Below, piece by piece: positions 45,558 to 56,264 of a stretch of 64,000 nt of DNA. The DNA is taken from contig JAQMRL010000003.1 of assembly GCA_035578175.1 (NCBI GenBank), positions 80,549,969 through 80,613,968 on the forward strand, in the 5' to 3' direction. Source of the DNA: Catonia carolina (lineage: Eukaryota; Arthropoda; Insecta; Hemiptera; Achilidae). Each line of letters starts with the position of its first letter. The stretch's first letter is position 1. The notes beneath the pieces were generated by a model that ran no database searches, was not told the origin of the DNA, and saw only the letters and a program-made list of their open reading frames with translations. The position numbers were made by a program, and so were the translations under genes.

Positions 45558-45842
45558 TGTCACTCGATTTCTCTTAAAAGAGTAGATACATAAATTATTG
45601 GGTTTGAAGTTCCAGTATTAACCGAAAGTGGCCCAAAACTGGAAAAACGGTCGGAAATTGAAAATAGAAATAGTATTATTCGATTCTTTTTAGAGAGTAG
45701 ACACAGAAATAATTGGGTTTCAAGTTCTGATATCAACCGGAAGTAGCCTACAACCGGAAGTTAAGAAATTAAAGTCGGAATTTGGAAACAAAAATAATGT
45801 TATTCGATTCTTTTTAAAGAGTAGATACAGAAATCAGTAATG
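45558..45842 (+). repeat. Tandem repeat, about 2.3 units of 116-127 bp
   Basis: Unit starts at about 45560, 45676 and 45803 share ATTCGATTCTTTTTAGAGAG, TAGATACAGAAATAATTGGG and CAACCGGAAGTAGCC-like blocks. The CCGGAAGT block also occurs in the CA-bearing repeat. Confidence 0.75.
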
Positions 45843-46344
45843 GTTTTTGCCATAATTTAAAGGTAAGCCTTTTTAAACCACCATCCATGAGATGCGTCGT
45901 CTCTTGAAAGGGATTTTTTTGGTATTAAGTCGTTTGGAAAGTGAAATTAATACATCTATATTTTACCATTTATTGTTTATTACGTACATTATACTATATA
46001 ATGCAGTCAGGTGTAGTACAATCAGGTATCAGGCATGGTACAATACTATTCAAAATATGAAATTACCCCTCGCTCTTTCCTGTTTTCATTATTCTTGAAA
46101 ATTATTTACAGGTTAGGTATACTCATGTTGTATTCATCCGCTTCCACTGGTGATTCATACTTATTTCAACAAAATTCCTGTTATCAGTACCAATTGGTTT
46201 CATTTGTACAATCGTGATTTTATTTCAATAAGTAAATATTATGTGAAAAGATAAACGCTTTTATTTTAGTTTTCATTGAAACGAGAAGTGGTGGTGGGGT
46301 GGTATTCCTAGCTTTGTATAGAAGGGTAACATAAGTAAATTATA

Positions 46345-46740
46345 TGCCCATAACAGGCAGGTGGAGTGTTAAATTAATTGCACTCTATCTGTTGGTTCCA
46401 GGGCTACAAAAAATAGTTCTATGTCTTATCAAATAGTCAGCCAATCATATGAATGAACTATTTAAGAACAGAAGAGGTAGTGGTGTAGGCTAAAAGACAC
46501 TAGTCAGAGTTATCTCCTCTGAGTTTAATGAATTTCACTATACAGCCAGACCCTGTGGTGAATGAAGTGAAGGTGTCATTTGCAGGGTGGAAAATGGGTG
46601 ATTTTCGGAAGGCCTGGCATGCTGATAAGCATAATATTTTAACTCGGTGAGGAAGGCATATGTAAACCACCTCACTCCTCGTTTTTAGTAAAACCTCTAG
46701 AGATTCAAACCAGCTTTTCGGCTGTTGACCTAAACAAAAA
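46345..46740 (+). repeat. 390-bp dispersed repeat family, near full-length reference copy
   Basis: Blocks in order: CCCATAACAGGCAGGTGGAG, TTCCAGGGCTACAAAAAATA, GAACAGAAGAGGTAG, TTATCTCCTCTGAG, CAGCCAGACCCTGTGGTGAA, GTGTCATTTGCAGGGTGG, GGAAGGC, AACCACCTCACTCCTCG, AAACCTCTAGAG and GGCTGTTGACCTAAACAA. Nine copies lie in this window on both strands. No terminal inverted repeat, pol III box or coding domain is visible, so the class is unknown; length and dispersal suggest a non-autonomous element. Confidence 0.85.
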
Positions 46741-46877
46741 GTAAAAGTAAAATCTAAGAAAAAAATAATACAGACGTAGACCACTAATACAATAAGCAAT
46801 GGAACTGTCATCATTTATTGTTATGTACGCAGGAGAATAGAAATTTACATAAATAAGCATTGATTTTGAGACAATAC

Positions 46878-46903
46878 AATAATAATAATAATAATAATAA
46901 ATA
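46878..46903. repeat. (AAT)n microsatellite
   Basis: About eight AAT units. Confidence 0.9.
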
Positions 46904-46904
46904 T

Positions 46905-47770
46905 AGAGAGAAGTTCAGTTTGGACCGTCGGCGGATAGGTGGTAGTACATCCTATGGTCATAGAGATGGTGTTTTCTATGATTTGTGTTATAACTCTTGT
47001 GTCCTGAATTAACTCATTATATGCCTGGTACTCTATAATTAATAACCATCAGATTATTCATTGAAAATTAATTAGGCCTGTTTAGATTCATCTCTTCCTT
47101 CAATAGAGAGTCAACTAACATAAATATTAATCATATAATATTCAGATATAACAGCAATCGGATGAGATAAATACGAATTACGAAGGAAGGGCATGTTGTA
47201 CGATTACTCCTCTCTGAACATATGATTGTATAACCGTTAATATAACATCCATTCAGGAATAGGTTTTACAAAATATACCCGTTATGTCATAACCTTCTAC
47301 GTACGGTATGTTCTAAATGAAAATACATGTCATCTTCATGTTTTTGGTACAGGATATGATGGATTATTATAAAACGACACTAATTTAATTTTGTGTTTAT
47401 TACAGGAAACTTTTCATGTTATCTCTTTAACATGAACAAACTACAATAAAATTACATCAAACACTATAAATGTATACACCTTCAAACAAGCACACTTTTA
47501 ATCTATTTTTATAAAGCCTTTAAGTCATGAATGATTGGATTACTAACTTATTATATTCCAAATAAGTTTATAATAAATGTAAATATTTTCTTATATGTGG
47601 TATCGTTTATCATTATCATTAAGGAAGAAAAATTTTATTTTTTTCACTTTTGTAGATATGTAAAAATTAATTAAAAATGTTCAGACAGAAAAAATGCTTC
47701 ATTAACAATTATTTTTTTGTCTGGAAACTTTTGTGTAATTTTATTTCATGAAAATTAATTTCAAATGGCA
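46905..47770. other. AT-rich DNA, no feature recognised
   Basis: No supportable feature. Confidence 0.5.
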
Positions 47771-48100
47771 TATTTACTAAAGCCTCTAGTGGTTTACCTC
47801 TGCCTTCCTCATTCAGTAAAAAAGTATACTTATCAACATGAGCTCTCTGATATGTATCTACTTTCCACCCTGCAAATGACACCTTCATTTCATTCAACGA
47901 AAGGTATGGTTGTATAATAAAATTGATTACTCTCAGAGGAGATAACCCTGACTTGTATCTTTTACACCTCTACTTTTTCGTTTTTAAACAAGTTCAGCCA
48001 TATAATTGGCTGACCATGTGATAAGAAACATAACTTTTTTTTGTAACCCTGGAACTAGCAGATCAATTGGAAATAATTTAACACACTCCTACCTGTCATG
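47771..48100 (-). repeat. 390-bp dispersed repeat family, truncated copy
   Basis: Reverse orientation. It lacks the GGCTGATGACCTAAAC end and has an internal deletion next to the CCTCTAG block. Confidence 0.8.
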
Positions 48101-49540
48101 AGAAATTATTGAAGTTATATCCTCTAAAATTAATTTATTACGCTATAAGTAACCTACTTACTATGAAATGTTTTTAATTAATAAAATTAAATCAGTCATG
48201 GTAAAGAAATTAAATTTTTTCTCACGGGGAAGATTACTTTTGTAAATCATCATCCATAAACAATATGCATAAGTGATGATAAACCTCATAATTTTTTATA
48301 TTTCTTAATACTAGAACTTCTAATGCAGAATTTATAATTTCTACAGGTGAAACAATATTTTCATAAAATAATCAAACGTTTATTTTAACAAAACTCGTAA
48401 AATCAATTTGAAGTGATATGACAATTTGATAGAGAGAACATTAAGAAAATATTTCTATTAGAGTGTTTTGGATTAACGGAAGCGACAATATTTTAAGTAA
48501 TAATATTAATATTATTTTATAACGATAATATTGCATTATATAAATTTATAGTTTACTTACAACAAATAATAAGAGTATAAATTACAATAATAACATTATT
48601 ACAACTTAGTTAATGTATATTTAATAATAAAGCGAAAATACTGGTATGATACAGTAGAACATAGCCTATTACTAAAATAGGAAAAGGGTAGTTCAAAACT
48701 GCTACAGTCAATGTAAGTAGGCCTAAGTTCTGTTGCATACTCATACCAATTTGTTTACTTTATTTCTTAAACTAATATTTAAACTAGTCAGTAATTAAGA
48801 GAATGTCGCAGTCAAAGTAAACTTACAATATTATGTAAAGGAATTTATACATTTCGATATGCTTTGACGGAATTTTAATATTATTAAGTATTTTATAATG
48901 ATAAAATCTCTGTGAAACACTCACACTACTTTCTTTTGACAATACAAATCATTAACAACATAATTATAATTAATCATTAGTAAACAATGTAAAATGAAAT
49001 GACCGAATTTTAGTGGTGAGTGAATGATGCTAAATTAAAATTAACCGTCTGTTGGACACAAATCACGGAAAATCACAATTTGACGCTAAACTAAGCGTTC
49101 TATAAATAAATTATTGAAATAAAAGTTGTAAGTTTTTTAATTTTCTATGACTTTAATTTGATATAGGTACTTACTTATATAGGTACCTAGCCTACTTTTG
49201 TTGTAAAATGTAATCTATGGTACCAATCTTAAAGAAAATCCATTTTTTACCGATTTTAATGAGCAAAATACAAAAAATGACTAGTTGGCGCTAAACAAAG
49301 CTCTGTAGATGAAATAAGCTTAAATTAAAAATTGAAGATTTTTTAAAATTTTCTAAAACTTTTATTACATTGGTAGGTCTACTTTAGCGTTGTTACGTAT
49401 AGCTATATAAAGCCAAAAACTTAAAAAAGAAACGTTTATAACAGGAGCACACCCTCTATGAATTTCACCAGAAATGCCACTTATCTCTTCTTGCAGAGCA
49501 CAAAAAAGTACTTAGTAATAGCTATAATTAAACAATTTAA
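48101..49540. other. AT-rich DNA, no feature recognised
   Basis: No supportable feature. Confidence 0.5.
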
Positions 49541-49544
49541 AAAA

Positions 49545-49810
49545 AACGTATCGACGTTTTTGAGAAAATTGCATGAATAAACTACTACTATTTCTTTTGG
49601 GCCAATTTTGACAAGATTATTCCTGTTGAATAGTACCTAACTTAAGTTCCAAATTTCAATATCGTAAGATGTACCGTTTTTGAGTTATTTTGTTCACGTA
49701 TAACAAACCCACACACACACATATACACACACAAAATTTAGCTTCAATTACTGATTTTCTGAATTTTTCTCATGAAAATCGGTTAAAACCGGATTTTTCA
49801 AGATTGCGGC
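49545..49810 (+). repeat. Dispersed repeat with embedded (CA)n, short-tract copy
   Basis: Left blocks TTGCATGAATAAACTACTAC and ACTTAAGTTCCAAATTTCAA correspond to 33.9 kb. The CA tract is only about 25 bp (49709-49734). Confidence 0.65.
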
Positions 49811-49952
49811 TAAGTAACGACATAAGAGTATTTGTAATCTAAGTTAAGAAAATTAAAATTAAAAATCTACAACTTTTATCAAATATTTTTTGCTACAGAT
49901 CTTAGTTTAGAATCGATTAGTGATTTTACATAAATATTTTTAAGTTCTACGG

Positions 49953-50020
49953 AGGTTGATTTTCATTTTGCGTCATTTACTCATGATTAAAATTAGGTTA
50001 TCTTATTCATTTTACATTGT
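49953..50020 (+). repeat. Short dispersed repeat shared with 2712-2775
   Basis: TTACTCATGATTAAAATTAG and flanks match in the same orientation. Confidence 0.6.
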
Positions 50021-50183
50021 TTAGGGCCTACTCATGATAAAACATGTTATATTGTTCATAATTTACATTAGCAAGACAAAGTCATGTGAGTGTGTATTAC
50101 TACATTTTTAACTTTCTTTTGAATTACAATTTTCAAAAAAAATCATTTTTATAAAATTTCCAGGTAATAATAAAATATATTAA

Positions 50184-50513
50184 TCCACCGGATTGGTCTA
50201 GTTGCCACTAGTAAGCTGTTTATCAGCTAATTTTCGGAGACGAAGATTCGTCTCCGAAACCAGGAATCTTCCTGGTTCAAATCCTAGTAAAGTTACTTTA
50301 ATACGGATTTTAATACTAGACAGCGGATACCGGAAAACTTTGATGGTTGGGGTTCAATTAACCATAATCTATTTAGAATGGTCGTCTTGAGCGTGTACAA
50401 AATTACATCTCATTTACACTTCATGGATATCATCCTCATCTCATTTGGTCATGGGTTTGTTTATTGTTTTTAAATTGAACATATTGCAACGTAGGCCTAC
50501 ACACAACAGGAAT
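50184..50513 (+). mobile_element. SINE of the GTTGATCTAGAGGTAAAG type with a local inverted insertion
   Basis: The body and B box GGTTCAAATCC are typical. Near 50236-50266 the normal GGAGACGAAGATTCCTGG is interrupted so that TTTCGGAGACGAA is followed almost at once by its inverse TTCGTCTCCGAAA, then CCAGGAATCTTCCTGG. Part of the A box region (50198-50210) is deleted. Confidence 0.85.
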
Positions 50514-50664
50514 TAGCTAAAAGTAATTATACTGTAATAATAATAAAAAATTGTTTTTCATAACTTATAACTTTTTTTTACTGAAATTGAAATATATTTC
50601 TAACCACCAGAATACGGTAACATAAAATACTTACCAATAGGCCTATTTATAGCGATTTCGTGTA

Positions 50665-50702
50665 TCTTGTACACATCTTCAGTAAATTAAAATTCATTAA
50701 AA
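50665..50702 (-). ncRNA. Possible hammerhead-like core in the Penelope-like terminal repeat
   Basis: The minus strand reads CTGAAGATGTGTACAAGATA followed by CACGAAATCGC: a CUGANGA-type core, a 5-bp stem GUGUA/UACAC with a CAAGA loop, then GAAA. An unpaired U precedes the stem, so it deviates from the hammerhead consensus. Penelope-like terminal repeats are known to carry hammerheads. Confidence 0.25.
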
Positions 50703-50852
50703 AATTTTTTACGTCAAAATTTAAAACTTCTTACTCCTACCAAGGTAGACAAGGAATAGTCGATTCTTATATTTAAAACAGTCTTGCCAACTTAATCAGT
50801 TGATTGTCATATTCAATCTGTGTGTTCATTAATTTTTCCCTGTTATTGTAGT

Positions 50853-50996
50853 CTATTTATAAATATAATATTTTTCCAAAATTTCAATTTCATTTTGTTG
50901 TTTCCTTTCTAATATTTCTAAATTATTCCTTATACTCGACATAGTATGTTTATTTTTGATCATGTGTTCAGTTACATTGGAGAATTTTCGGTTTCC
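50853..50996 (-). pseudogene. Penelope-like ORF, C-terminal end of the GIY-YIG endonuclease region
   Basis: Forty-seven codons read KFSNVTEHMIKNKHTMSS, then IRNNLEILERKQQNEIEILE and KYYIYK before a stop. The pattern FxxHMIxNxHxxxxIxxNLEILE-(basic)-LExYxIY is the usual end of Penelope-like proteins. The catalytic GIY-YIG motif and the RT are missing. Confidence 0.7.
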
Positions 50997-51146
50997 TTTT
51001 TTATAGTTTGATACACGAAAGCGCTATAAATATTGGTAAGTGTTTTATGTTACCGTATTCTGGTGGTTAGAAATATATTTCAATTTTAAATAATACGGCT
51101 GTTTAAAATCCTACATAGGATGTTTGATAAAATAAGAATAAATTTT

Positions 51147-51527
51147 TTTTAATGCTTAATCTGTTGTATAACAATAAATGCAACTTATCAATTAGAATTA
51201 AAACGTCAACAAATTACAACCCGCTGGTGTATTTAACAAATTATAGCATTAAAACATATTATAGAAACTGCTCTTAATTATTATTTACAATCAAAATTAA
51301 GTAACTTAGTTTAAAAAAAACAAATAAAATAAAATAACCAAAACCTACTTTGAAACGAAAAAAAACAGAATGAGAAGTAATAAATAATAAGCACATGATT
51401 CCAAAATATATCTACACCGAACTTTACTGGAGATAATTAAAAATTTTCATTCAGTTATTTATACATTCGCACTCAAACACGTCAGTCATCTATATTAACA
51501 TTATATTATTTACAATGTAAAATTACA
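51147..51527 (-). mobile_element. LINE 3' UTR copy of the 37228 family, 5'-truncated
   Basis: Shares TTTTTTTAATGCTTAATCTG, CTGGTGTA and AGAATGAGAAGTAATAAATA blocks with 37228-37595 but has no ORF2 part. Both copies end at the same place, as expected for LINE 3' ends. Confidence 0.8.
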
Positions 51528-51888
51528 ATATTAGGATAAAAATATTGACACATAATATTTACAATTTTTATTATTGACAATAAACGAACATTGTTTAGTG
51601 TCACTAATTGTTACTTTCCAATAAAATTTAATAATACAGTAGAGGAGCATCATTTAATCATATGATTTAACGACTATACAACTCTGACAACAAATAACAT
51701 TTTAACAATTAACAATTGTGAAGTTTAATTAGGCCTGCGTTTTACTCGATTCAACAATTCCCTGTTAAAAGTTATATATTTGAACAATGGAAATATCGTT
51801 AATGAATACAGTACAACAATAACACAAATTATTGTTCTGGCTGTATAAATGTATAACACAATTAAGTAACTAATAATGTAATGAGTTT

Positions 51889-52285
51889 GCACATAACAAG
51901 CAGGTGGAGTGCTAAATTATTTGCACTCAATCTTCTAGTTCCAAGGCTACAAAAAATAGTTCTGTTTCTAATCACATGGTTAACCAATTATATGACTGAA
52001 CTAATTAAGAACATAAGAGGTAGAGTTGTAAAAGGCACTAGTCAGAGTTATCTCCTCTAAAAGTAATGAATTTTAATATACAACCAGACCCTGTGGTGAA
52101 TGAAGTGTAGTGTCATTTGCAGGGTGGAAAGTAAACTACATGCTTTTCAGAGGGCCTGGCGTGGTGATAAACATACTTTTCCACTCAGTGAGGAAGGCAA
52201 TTGTAAACCTCGTTACTCCTCGTTTTACTAAGTAAAGCCTCTCGAGGTTCAAACCAGCCTTTCGGCTGATGACCTAAACAACAAA
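51889..52285 (+). repeat. 390-bp dispersed repeat family, near full copy
   Basis: From ACATAACAAGCAGGTGGAG to TTCGGCTGATGACCTAAACA. Confidence 0.88.
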
Positions 52286-52311
52286 CAACATCAATGTAAT
52301 GACAATAAATT

Positions 52312-52378
52312 GAGTGACTAAGTTTGCATGTATAGCTAAATCAAAGATCTTGGGTTCGATTTCCGATTTATGACAAAA
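52312..52378 (+). mobile_element. SINE head fragment, decayed
   Basis: The B box region TTGGGTTCGATTTCCG is clear; the A box is weak. Confidence 0.5.
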
Positions 52379-52552
52379 GGGATCTAATATAATTCTGATA
52401 AATGTTTTCATAGGCTATCCGAAATAGTTGCGATTAAATGATCTTAGTTGTTAAAAGAAATGTAAAAGGCAAAACATAACAAATAAATTATCAGATTCAT
52501 AAAAGAATTACTTCCCGCCAGCCTCTGAGACGTGCATTAGGTATTAGGCCTA

Positions 52553-52978
52553 CTATAGTCCGATTCACGAAAAAAACACCTGTCTTTAAACAGCAGTATC
52601 TTTTGAACCTTTGTGTGTAAAAACAATAACAGTACATCAAATTAAAGCTTGTTTTGTTTTATTGTTGGTTAGAGGATATACACTAAAATTTTTGGAAATC
52701 AATAGAGTAGGCCTATTAAATATATTAATAAATTACGCATAAAAAATACAGTTTTTAACCACTTTTCCAGTATACCCAGCTTCAAAGTAGCCTACTATTA
52801 CTTTGCTCACGCGTACTTTAAAATGTATAGGGCTGCAAAGTATTATATGTTAATATAATTGTGTAACCAACAATAAAACAAGATTTAATATGATGCATCG
52901 TAATTGTTTTTACATACAACAGTTCAAAAGATGTTGAAGTTTAAAGACAGGTAGGTGTTTTCTTTCGCGAATTGATCT
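52553..52978. mobile_element. MITE with about 105-bp terminal inverted repeats
   Basis: The left arm (52553-52672) has AAAAACACCTGTCTTTAAAC, GTATCTTTTGAAC, TAAAAACAATAACA and TTTTGTTTTATTGTTGGTTA. The right arm (52866-52978) holds the same blocks inverted. A roughly 195-bp non-coding centre separates them. The ends read TAG; no clear target duplication. Confidence 0.75.
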
Positions 52979-52979
52979 A

Positions 52980-54510
52980 ATACACTAGTTATTGATTTTA
53001 CCGGTCTTAATCTACATTTTACTTCTAGGCCTCAATTTAAGAATATGACCTTAATTTTCAGAATTAGAGATCCTCGGAAGGTACAAAAATTATGTTCAAT
53101 TTTAAAAATATTAACCCCCTTTTTACCTCTCAGGAGTTAGTAGTCAAAATTAAAATTCTTTAATTTTCCTTTGTAACGTGTAGGTACGACCTATCAACAA
53201 AATGTATCGAATAACAAAAATATATTATATCTACTTATAATTTTAGATTTAATCTCATTTATTTATAAAAAAAGTTTTAAAAATTGGACGACAGCGTTTA
53301 GTAATCTAATAATTTAGAACAATTTGATAGTTTACTTCTGTGGTTAACAAACAACTGAATTGGTTTTATTGATAATGAACAAAATAGGCATCGACCTACT
53401 ACTAAAAGTAGTATATGTAGATGTTTTTACTTAGGGTAATATAGGCCTATTTCGTACAAGTGTTCAGTGAATGTAGACGAGATTAAAAAAACTGGTTTCA
53501 ATTCAAAACAGCCCTAGATGAATAACTTTTCTTCAAAATTTATAATGTTCAATTTTATAAATTTATTCTTTTCATGATTTTTGTGATAAATACTCTCACT
53601 AAAGTGCAATGTTTTTCAATATTTTATTACTAGTTTTTTAAACAGTAAAACTGTTTCAACGGATAATAATAGCCTATATATAAATTTAATATTTAGTATA
53701 TCATGTTATTCTGTATTTTTTTCACTGTTTTTTTAACAATATTGTGTCGTGTATTTTTTGTTCCAAACAAAGATAAAAGTAATCCTAATAACGAATCGTA
53801 ATAATCACATCGTAGATTATTGCCTTCAAAAATTGTTGAAAAATTTATTTCCATTGTCGTCTATTTAATATTATTTTAAATTTAATTCATATTTAAATTT
53901 TTAAATAATTGTTTGTTTGATTATTTTTCAGAGAGAAGCGTTAATGAATTTGGTTGGATACCCATTTCTTTTGATTCACGTGGTATACGATATTTTTGAC
54001 TAAGCAAGCGTTAAGTGTTACAAACACAGAGAACAGAAGAGTTGTGAATTGTAGAGAAAGAGTGAACATGAGTGTTATAGCCACCACATATGAGAAGAAG
54101 TAGCCGCCGCCAACAACGCATGTCCGGAAAAACAGTGTAAAACGTAGCGGAAAAACTGGTAGACAAAAATAAAAGTTGACCTAGGTCTGGATCAAATATA
54201 TTTTTCCCACTTTTCCCTTCAACAAACAACCGAAAATTCCCACAACCTTTTGTTCTCATTATCCATCCTTATGTTTTTTATGTATTGACACACATTTTAT
54301 TCACAACCCAAAGTTTATAAATTTAAATTCATATGTTAAAAACATAAGTGAATACATTTAAGTACACATTTTCATCTTTTAGCTTATAACAAATGTTCTT
54401 TAACACCACTTTTTGCCGCGCAATGTGCAATAAACTTACCACCAAATAAGCAAAAATACTTTTTTAGAAAAAATTTTTATGACTTCGTTTTCACAAAATA
54501 AAATTAACAA
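52980..54510. other. AT-rich DNA, no feature recognised
   Basis: No supportable feature. The minus-strand ORF at 54011-54259 has no domain. Confidence 0.5.
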
Positions 54511-54514
54511 TTTT

Positions 54515-54688
54515 GCCACCTGTGTGGCGGAGTAGTTACGGTGCAAAGATGCAAGGCGAAAGGTCCCAAGTCCGATTCTCGGCTGGGATCTGGAAAATTT
54601 CTACATATTCAAATCCACTATTCCTTAATAATCTACAGTATACGCTAATGATCTACCTATTTATGGGACTTAAACTAAACTAAAAAAA
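54515..54688 (+). mobile_element. tRNA-derived SINE
   Basis: CTGTGTGGCGGAGTAGTTAC (A box), CAAGTCCGATTCTCGG (B box), TCTGGAAAATTTCTACATAT linker and CTAATGATCTACC body, with an A-rich end. Confidence 0.8.
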
Positions 54689-54689
54689 A

Positions 54690-55200
54690 AATATTCTACT
54701 TTAAAATTTTTATTTTCTTCTGATGTACACCAATAGTCTACAAATATGAAGGTTACATGAACAATAATTTAAAATTCAATCGTGAATAAACTGATTTCAT
54801 TAAAAAGCTAATTTAAAATAATTAGGCACGATTTAATAAACAGGCTTGAGGCCAAAACTATTAAAAAGTTTCTCAATATAGGCTATAGCCTATGTGTAAA
54901 TTATAAAATTTGAATTAATAACGTCAGAAAATTGTGAATTAAAAGGAATATAATCATTTCACTCAAGTAAATAAGCAAACAATTAAAACCTTTATGGCCT
55001 ATTTCTTTATTAAAAAAGTCTGTTCCTGAAATCATTTATAATAGAACACAGTCTGTTATAAACTTAAATGTTATTTAAAATTTATTTCAATAAGAAAATG
55101 TAAATGATCGGTAAAATTATCTAAACAAAAATTAGTTTGTAAAAACATATTAATCTCCTTTAAGGGAATAGCAACAAATAACATTTTTATTAATTACTCA
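54690..55200. other. AT-rich DNA, no feature recognised
   Basis: No supportable feature. Confidence 0.5.
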
Positions 55201-55204
55201 ATAC

Positions 55205-55372
55205 TCTACATGCTGCACTTAATGCTACACTTATCTATTCACTCGGAGTTCTGTCACTGGACTGTGTCTCCACTTACGTTTATTAACCATGTTAATTTTT
55301 TACAAATTTTGTGTTATTACATTCACTGATTGTTTCCAACAGATTGTGAATTTCTTAAATAGAGAGAGAGAA
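55205..55372 (-). repeat. Dispersed repeat shared with 11805-11970
   Basis: Inverted copy with the GGAGTTCTGTCACTG, TTTATTAACCATGTTAA and TGTTTCCAACAGATTGTGAA blocks. Confidence 0.65.
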
Positions 55373-56094
55373 AAAAATTAATTAATTACTCGACAACTTT
55401 TCAATAAACCGTAGGCCTATTAAAATTTGTAAGACTTGAGGAAAAAAGTTAAAATTCATTTGATATTTTTTAAATATTATCTAAACTTTAAAAATAATTA
55501 TTCTATAATTATTTAATAAAATGAGAATAATTATATATTTCAGTGTTAAATTTAATTTACTGAAAACAAAATAAGAACAGACTTCAAAATTTAATTGAGA
55601 TTGCTTGGTTTAAAACACACCAGGACTAGTTAGGCTACGTTAGTTAGGAACTCGTTAGCTTTGACTTCTTACCAGGACTTCTACGTTAGTAAAAGACTAA
55701 CATAGCAAATATAATAGACTACTTTTTTAAGTCTTGATTCACTTTTTATGACGGTTAAGAAATATTTGATGTATATATAGTCTACATTGAAAAATTTTGA
55801 AATTCATTCTATATGAACAAGGTTTCACGGTGACTAAACATTTTTCATTTTATACTGTACGTTCGTATAAATACAATTAGTGTATTATTTGATGATAAAC
55901 GAGAAAAAATAACGTTCATTAAGCCATAAATTTTAATTTAAGCCTATTTTCATTTATTTATGCACTGGAGTTGTGAATATTACATGTTAAACTACTATGA
56001 CAATTATTTTCACAAATAAATCAACATTTTACAGCAAGATAATTAAACAATTAGGAAAAAAAATTTACCCTTGAATCAATAATATGAGTTTAAA

Positions 56095-56260
56095 AGTTAA
56101 ACTCTAACGCGTTTGGAAATACAAGAGGTCATCTTCAAAGACCAGGTAAGAAAAAACCACCTCGAGAAAAAATCCGAATTATTATTGGATTAATTTTAGT
56201 TTCAGTAGGTTAACCCTCTGAAGATGACGTAACCTATTAGAGGCTGAGATATGTTTTTTT
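56095..56260. repeat. Inverted pair of CTGAAGATGAC-type motifs, Penelope-like terminal sequence
   Basis: The minus strand at 56101-56146 reads TTTGAAGATGACCTCTTG then TTTCCAAACGCGTTAGAG. The plus strand at 56214-56255 reads CTCTGAAGATGACGTAACCT then ATTAGAGGCTGAGATATG. Both resemble the (C)TGAAGATGAC...GAAACGCG sequence found at ends of Penelope-like elements. No coding part adjoins. Confidence 0.4.
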
Positions 56261-56264
56261 TAAA

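Larger units (their letters stand above)
50584..51090 (-). mobile_element. Penelope-like element fragment between inverted terminal copies
   Basis: The terminal segments 50584-50665 and 51008-51086 are inverted copies of each other (about 90% identical), starting ATTGAAATATATTTCTAACC. Between them the minus strand holds a GIY-YIG-type C-terminus and a 3' UTR. Long terminal repeats in direct or inverted arrangement are a known trait of Penelope-like retroelements. Confidence 0.65.

Noticed and set aside
46500..46814. 104-codon minus ORF with KTRSEVVYICLPH
   Set aside because: It is a translation of the 390-bp repeat; a similar peptide at 9.3 kb comes from the same repeat, and other copies are not open.
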